Source: Burkholderiales bacterium (lineage in GTDB: Bacteria > Pseudomonadota > Gammaproteobacteria > Burkholderiales > Burkholderiaceae_C). From it: a stretch of DNA of 64,000 nucleotides. A model generated the notes under the pieces. It had not been told where the DNA came from and searched no databases. It saw only the letters and a program-made list of their open reading frames with translations. Where the stretch lies: contig JACRAZ010000109.1 of assembly GCA_016213205.1 (NCBI GenBank), forward strand, positions 1 through 64,000. Reading direction: 5' to 3'. The position numbers were made by a program, and so were the translations under genes. Every line of letters starts with the position of its first letter. Positions within the stretch are counted from its first letter, which is position 1. This document shows, in pieces, positions 61,430 through 64,000 of this stretch.

Positions 61430-61933
61430 ATGCCAGCCACCCGGCCGAATCCGCGCCTGGTCAAGATCCACCGCAGCTATACGGTGGACGAGATCGCCAA
61501 GCTGTTTGGTGTGCACCGCAACACGGTGCGGGCCTGGATTGCCCGCGGCCTGCCGACCATTGATGAGCGCCGCCCGGTCTTGGTGTTGGGCAGGCACCTG
61601 GCCGCCTTCCTGCGCGCGCGCCGGACCGCCAACAAGCGGCCCTGCGGACCGGGCGAAATTTACTGCCTGCGCTGCCGCGAGCCGCGGCGGCCGGCCAGCG
61701 GCGCGGTGCGCTACCACCCGCTGACACCTACCCGAGGCAACTTGGTCGGGCTATGCGGGTGCTGTGGCGCCGGCCTGAACCGCCGCGTGAGCCTGGCCAA
61801 GTTGCCGCTGTTCTTGGGCGATTTGTCTGCGGCGATGCCGCTGGCGCAGGAACACATAGACGAGAGCCCGCAACCCAGCCTGAACAGTGACTTCGAGCAG
61901 GACAGACCAGACCATGCGAACGCATCACCCTGA
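61430..61933 (+). CDS. HTH and zinc-ribbon protein upstream of the second recombinase
   Basis: A 167-residue protein. The N terminus has a MerR/excisionase-like helix-turn-helix (YTVDEIAKLFGVHRNTVRAW, about 16-35). A Cys-rich part follows: YCLRCREPR near 79-87 and LCGCCGAGL near 107-115, together a likely zinc ribbon. The C terminus is acidic and Gln/Asp-rich and overlaps the recombinase start by about 20 nt. It probably controls integration or excision of the island. Confidence 0.75.
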   Translation: MPATRPNPRLVKIHRSYTVDEIAKLFGVHRNTVRAWIARGLPTIDERRPVLVLGRHLAAFLRARRTANKRPCGPGEIYCLRCREPRRPASGAVRYHPLTPTRGNLVGLCGCCGAGLNRRVSLAKLPLFLGDLSAAMPLAQEHIDESPQPSLNSDFEQDRPDHANASP

Positions 61934-63017
61934 CAACGAGCGGATCAAGCGCCAGTACTTCGTGTTTCTGAAGGAAGCAAAGGGGCAAAGCGAGGACTCG
62001 GTGGACGCGGTGGCACAGGCCATTGCCCGCTTCGAGGCCGACACCCAGTACCGCGACTTCAAGGCCTTCCACTTCGAGCAGGCGGTAGCCTTCAAGCGCC
62101 GGCTGGCCGACCGTGACAGCCGGGCGACGGGCGACAAGTTGAGCAAGGCCACCCAGTACGCCACGCTGGCGCACCTCAAACGCTTCTTCCAGTGGTTGGC
62201 GTTGCAGCCGGGTTATCGGTCGAAGTTGCGGTACTCAGATGCCGAGTACTTCAGCTTCTCCGACAAGGACTCGCGCGTGGCCAAGGCCAGACGAACGCGC
62301 CCGGTGCCAACACTGGAGCAGGTCAAGCACGCGATTGCCACCATGCCGGTGGGTAGCGTGATCGAGCGGCGCAACCGGGCCTTGCTGGCGTTCGCGCTAC
62401 TCACAGGTGCCCGAGACAGCGCACTGGCAAGCATGAAGCTCAAGCATGTGGACCTGGCGGCCGGCAGCGTGTTTCAGGACGCGCGTGAGGTGATGACGAA
62501 GTTCAGCAAGACATTCACAACCTTCTTCTTTCCGGTGGGGGCTGAAGTGCGGCAGATCGTGGACGACTGGGTGCAGTACCTGCGTCGCGATCTGCTGTGG
62601 GGGCACGACGACCCGCTGTTTCCCGCTACCCGGGTGGAACTGGGCACCCTGCTGCACTTCGAGGCAGTGGGACTTGAGCGCAAAGCGTGGTCGACCGCCG
62701 CACCCATCCGCGCCGTCTTCAAGAGCGCCTTCGAGGCGGCAGGGCTGCCGTACTACAACCCGCACAGCCTGCGCAGCACGCTGGTGCACCTTGGCGAGCG
62801 GCTGTGTCAAACCCCCGAGGAGTTCAAGGCGTGGAGTCAGAACCTCGGCCATGAGGGGGTGTTGACGACCTTCTACAGCTACGGATCGGTCGCGCCGCCG
62901 CGGCAGAGCGAGATCATTGCCCAGCTCGGAAAAGCCGAGGCGGGCGGAGGGCGCGATCCCGGAGGCGTCGTGAGCGCGTTGGTCCGCACGCTCAAGGCGC
63001 ACGGCGCAATATCATGA
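61914..63017 (+). CDS. Second tyrosine recombinase of the island
   Basis: A 367-residue site-specific recombinase of the phage-integrase family, different from the one at 50334. A core-binding helical domain (about 8-105) leads to a catalytic domain (about 130-340). Catalytic positions seen are Arg in TGARDSALASM, Lys in MTKFSKTFTT, the HSLRSTLVHLGE box, the His of GHEGVLTTFYSYG, and the Tyr of that same segment. The ATG at 61914 overlaps the previous gene by 20 nt; a GTG at 61887 is possible. With the HTH gene it forms a three-gene cassette, which may move independently or help excise the island. Confidence 0.88.
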   Translation: MRTHHPDNERIKRQYFVFLKEAKGQSEDSVDAVAQAIARFEADTQYRDFKAFHFEQAVAFKRRLADRDSRATGDKLSKATQYATLAHLKRFFQWLALQPGYRSKLRYSDAEYFSFSDKDSRVAKARRTRPVPTLEQVKHAIATMPVGSVIERRNRALLAFALLTGARDSALASMKLKHVDLAAGSVFQDAREVMTKFSKTFTTFFFPVGAEVRQIVDDWVQYLRRDLLWGHDDPLFPATRVELGTLLHFEAVGLERKAWSTAAPIRAVFKSAFEAAGLPYYNPHSLRSTLVHLGERLCQTPEEFKAWSQNLGHEGVLTTFYSYGSVAPPRQSEIIAQLGKAEAGGGRDPGGVVSALVRTLKAHGAIS

Positions 63018-63044
63018 GCCGGTGGGCTGGCGACAGGGGGTCAA

Positions 63045-63440
63045 ATGCGCAAGGCTCTTGATGAACACGGACGCGCCTGGGTGCTACCGGGCACCACCGC
63101 AGCGATGAAGACGCTACTGACAGAGTACGGCCGGCGATCTGGCGCTTGGCCGTCTCGGGCGGTTCAGGAGGCTTTCTGCCGGCACGGGCAGGTGGACCAG
63201 TTGCGCATGCTGGTGCTGCGAGGTGCCGAAGGGGAGTGCGTCAACTTGGCGGCGCGGGCGCTCGAACTGGGACCGATGCCACCAGCGGTGCGACATCTGC
63301 CCCAACCCCTGCAGGGGCGGCCCAATCCGGAACGGGTGCGCCAGCAGTTGGATGCTGTCCAAGCCAGACTTGACGCAGAGTGCTTGAGCGCGCTCGCCGC
63401 CGAGGCCGAAGTGATGCGACGTAGCGGTTACCTCGATTGA
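63045..63440 (+). CDS. Small hypothetical protein at the island's right end
   Basis: A 131-residue, mostly helical protein, beginning MRKALDEHGRAWVLPG. It is basic in the first half and Ala/Arg-rich later. I do not recognise a family; proteins of this kind follow tyrosine recombinases in other islands. AGGGGG precedes the ATG. No transmembrane segment or signal peptide. Confidence 0.6.
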   Translation: MRKALDEHGRAWVLPGTTAAMKTLLTEYGRRSGAWPSRAVQEAFCRHGQVDQLRMLVLRGAEGECVNLAARALELGPMPPAVRHLPQPLQGRPNPERVRQQLDAVQARLDAECLSALAAEAEVMRRSGYLD

Positions 63441-63501
63441 CCATGCCTGGTGTCAATCGGGTAGCCTACGCCGCAATCGAGCCGAGCCTGTCGCGCTAGG
63501 A

Positions 63502-63526
63502 TTGCGGGTCCAAGTTCGGGTCCAAA
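63502..63526. repeat. Right-end copies of the GGGTCCAAG motif
   Basis: GGGTCCAAG (63506-63514) and GGGTCCAAA (63518-63526) lie in tandem. The stretch 63502-63524 matches 50259-50281 at the left end at 22 of 23 positions, in the same orientation, so this is a direct repeat across 13.2 kb. It is a candidate for integrase arm-type sites at the second attachment arm. Confidence 0.75.
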
Positions 63527-63577
63527 CGCTCAGGCGACAACACAGAAAGCGAGCATTTGTGCGGCCTGCAGCCGGTT

Positions 63578-63600
63578 TTCTATGTTTTGCATAGAAGTGA
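63578..63600. repeat. Candidate right attachment site with palindrome
   Basis: TTCTATG-TTTTG-CATAGAA is a 7-bp inverted repeat (63578-63596). TTTTGCATAGAAGTGA (63585-63600) resembles the mnmE end TTCTGCATAGGGAAGTAA at 50131-50148, lacking two of its bases. A displaced piece of the old mnmE 3' end ending AAG TGA is one reading. The next 40 nt lead into the AraC-type gene. Confidence 0.5.
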
Positions 63601-63640
63601 GCCCATCCTGATAGGCTCGGGCCCGCTGCCCCCGCGTGCC

Positions 63641-64000
63641 ATGCCCCACACCGACCCTTCGCCGACCGATCACGTCTACAACGCGGCGGGCGGCTTCATC
63701 TTCACCAGCAGCCGCATCGAGTCGCCGGCCACCGAACGGCCCTCCGCAGTGCTGTTGCTCAGCGCCTGCGGCCGCCCCTTCGAGCTGCTGCTGGGCCCGC
63801 GCACCTTGTGGCTGCAGGCGGCGGTGGTGCGGCCGCGGGTGCGGCGCGGCCTGCGCGCGCGTGGCGTGGCGCTGGTCAGCGTCAACGTGCATCCCACCCA
63901 CGCGGCGTATCGCAGTTTCCTGTCGCTGCGGGGCGACGGTGTGCTGCCGCTGCCGCGCGGCGCCTTCACGCAGCTCGATGCCGAGCTGGCCGCCGCCGGC
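63641..64000 (+). CDS. AraC-family regulator, N-terminal part (runs off the window)
   Basis: An open frame of 120 codons from ATG 63641, without a stop before the window ends. The visible part (VYNAAGGFIFTSSRIESP, then LGPRTLWLQAAVVRPRVRRG, and VSVNVHPTHAAYRSFLSL) resembles the ligand-binding region of AraC-type regulators in Burkholderiales; the DNA-binding domain would lie beyond the edge. GC content is high and typical of the core genome, so this is probably outside the island. Confidence 0.6.
   Translation, partial: MPHTDPSPTDHVYNAAGGFIFTSSRIESPATERPSAVLLLSACGRPFELLLGPRTLWLQAAVVRPRVRRGLRARGVALVSVNVHPTHAAYRSFLSLRGDGVLPLPRGAFTQLDAELAAAG

Larger units (their letters stand above)
50131..63600. 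mobile_element. Integrative genomic island at the 3' end of mnmE
   Basis: About 13.5 kb lies between the mnmE 3' end (TTCTGCATAGGGAAG at 50131) and a similar short sequence TTTTGCATAGAAGTGA at 63585-63600. It contains a DUF4102-type tyrosine integrase at the left end, GGGTCCAAG-type repeats near both ends, a type I restriction-modification system, and a second tyrosine recombinase at the right. SGI1 and related islands integrate in the same gene end (trmE/mnmE). The boundaries are inferred: the shared TGCATAG and AAGT bits are short, and the right end needs comparison with an empty site. Confidence 0.7.

Overview
The window is GC-rich chromosomal DNA of a betaproteobacterium, most likely order Burkholderiales (Rubrivivax/Leptothrix/Ideonella-like). 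The evidence is the gene order rpmH-rnpA-yidD-yidC-mnmE divergent from dnaA-dnaN-gyrB, the pilT/CNMP/pilU cluster, the DUF3348-DUF802-OmpA-DUF2894 operon and high-GC codon use throughout. The replication-origin region lies at about 43.9-46.3 kb, where several DnaA boxes sit around dnaA and even inside rnpA. No tRNA, rRNA or CRISPR array was seen.

Layout. 0-7 kb: a small membrane protein and parB, then a prkA-yeaH-ycgB stress operon behind a good sigma-54 (-24/-12) promoter. 7-13.7 kb: a PAS-GGDEF-EAL protein, a FAD-linked oxidase, a cobalamin adenosyltransferase and DAHP synthase. The last is preceded by an aromatic-residue-rich leader peptide and an intrinsic terminator, an apparent attenuator. 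13.8-24 kb: a DUF1800/DUF1501 exported pair, a Cys-rich lipoprotein, tldD, rsmI/yraN/SIS/BON and a 3-hydroxyisobutyrate-dehydrogenase-like enzyme. 23-33 kb: the pilU-CNMP-pilT twitching motor genes, yggS, a CsgG-like lipoprotein operon, an Lrp-type regulator, glutamate dehydrogenase, proC, ubiA and psuG. A 73-bp repeat occurs twice, each time ending exactly 2 nt before a start codon (tldD and proC).

33.8-39.5 kb: an unusual locus. A fused TssB-TssC sheath-like protein is followed by DUF3348, a MotA/TolQ-like protein with a helical tail of about 430 residues (DUF802), a MotB/OmpA-like partner with an intramembrane Asp, and DUF2894. The last four genes overlap or nearly overlap and look like an ion-driven rotary motor with unknown cytoplasmic partners. 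The architecture recalls ZorAB, but the accessory genes differ. This is my main candidate for an undescribed system.

50.1-63.6 kb: an integrative genomic island at the 3' end of mnmE, the same place that SGI1-type elements use. It carries a DUF4102-type tyrosine integrase, arrays of a 9-bp GGGTCCAAG motif near both ends, and a complete type I restriction-modification operon (hsdM-hsdS-hsdR). Divergent from hsdM is an unrecognised two-gene operon. At the right end are an AlpA-like regulator, an HTH/zinc-ribbon protein, a second tyrosine recombinase and a small unknown protein. An AraC-type regulator gene runs off the right edge.
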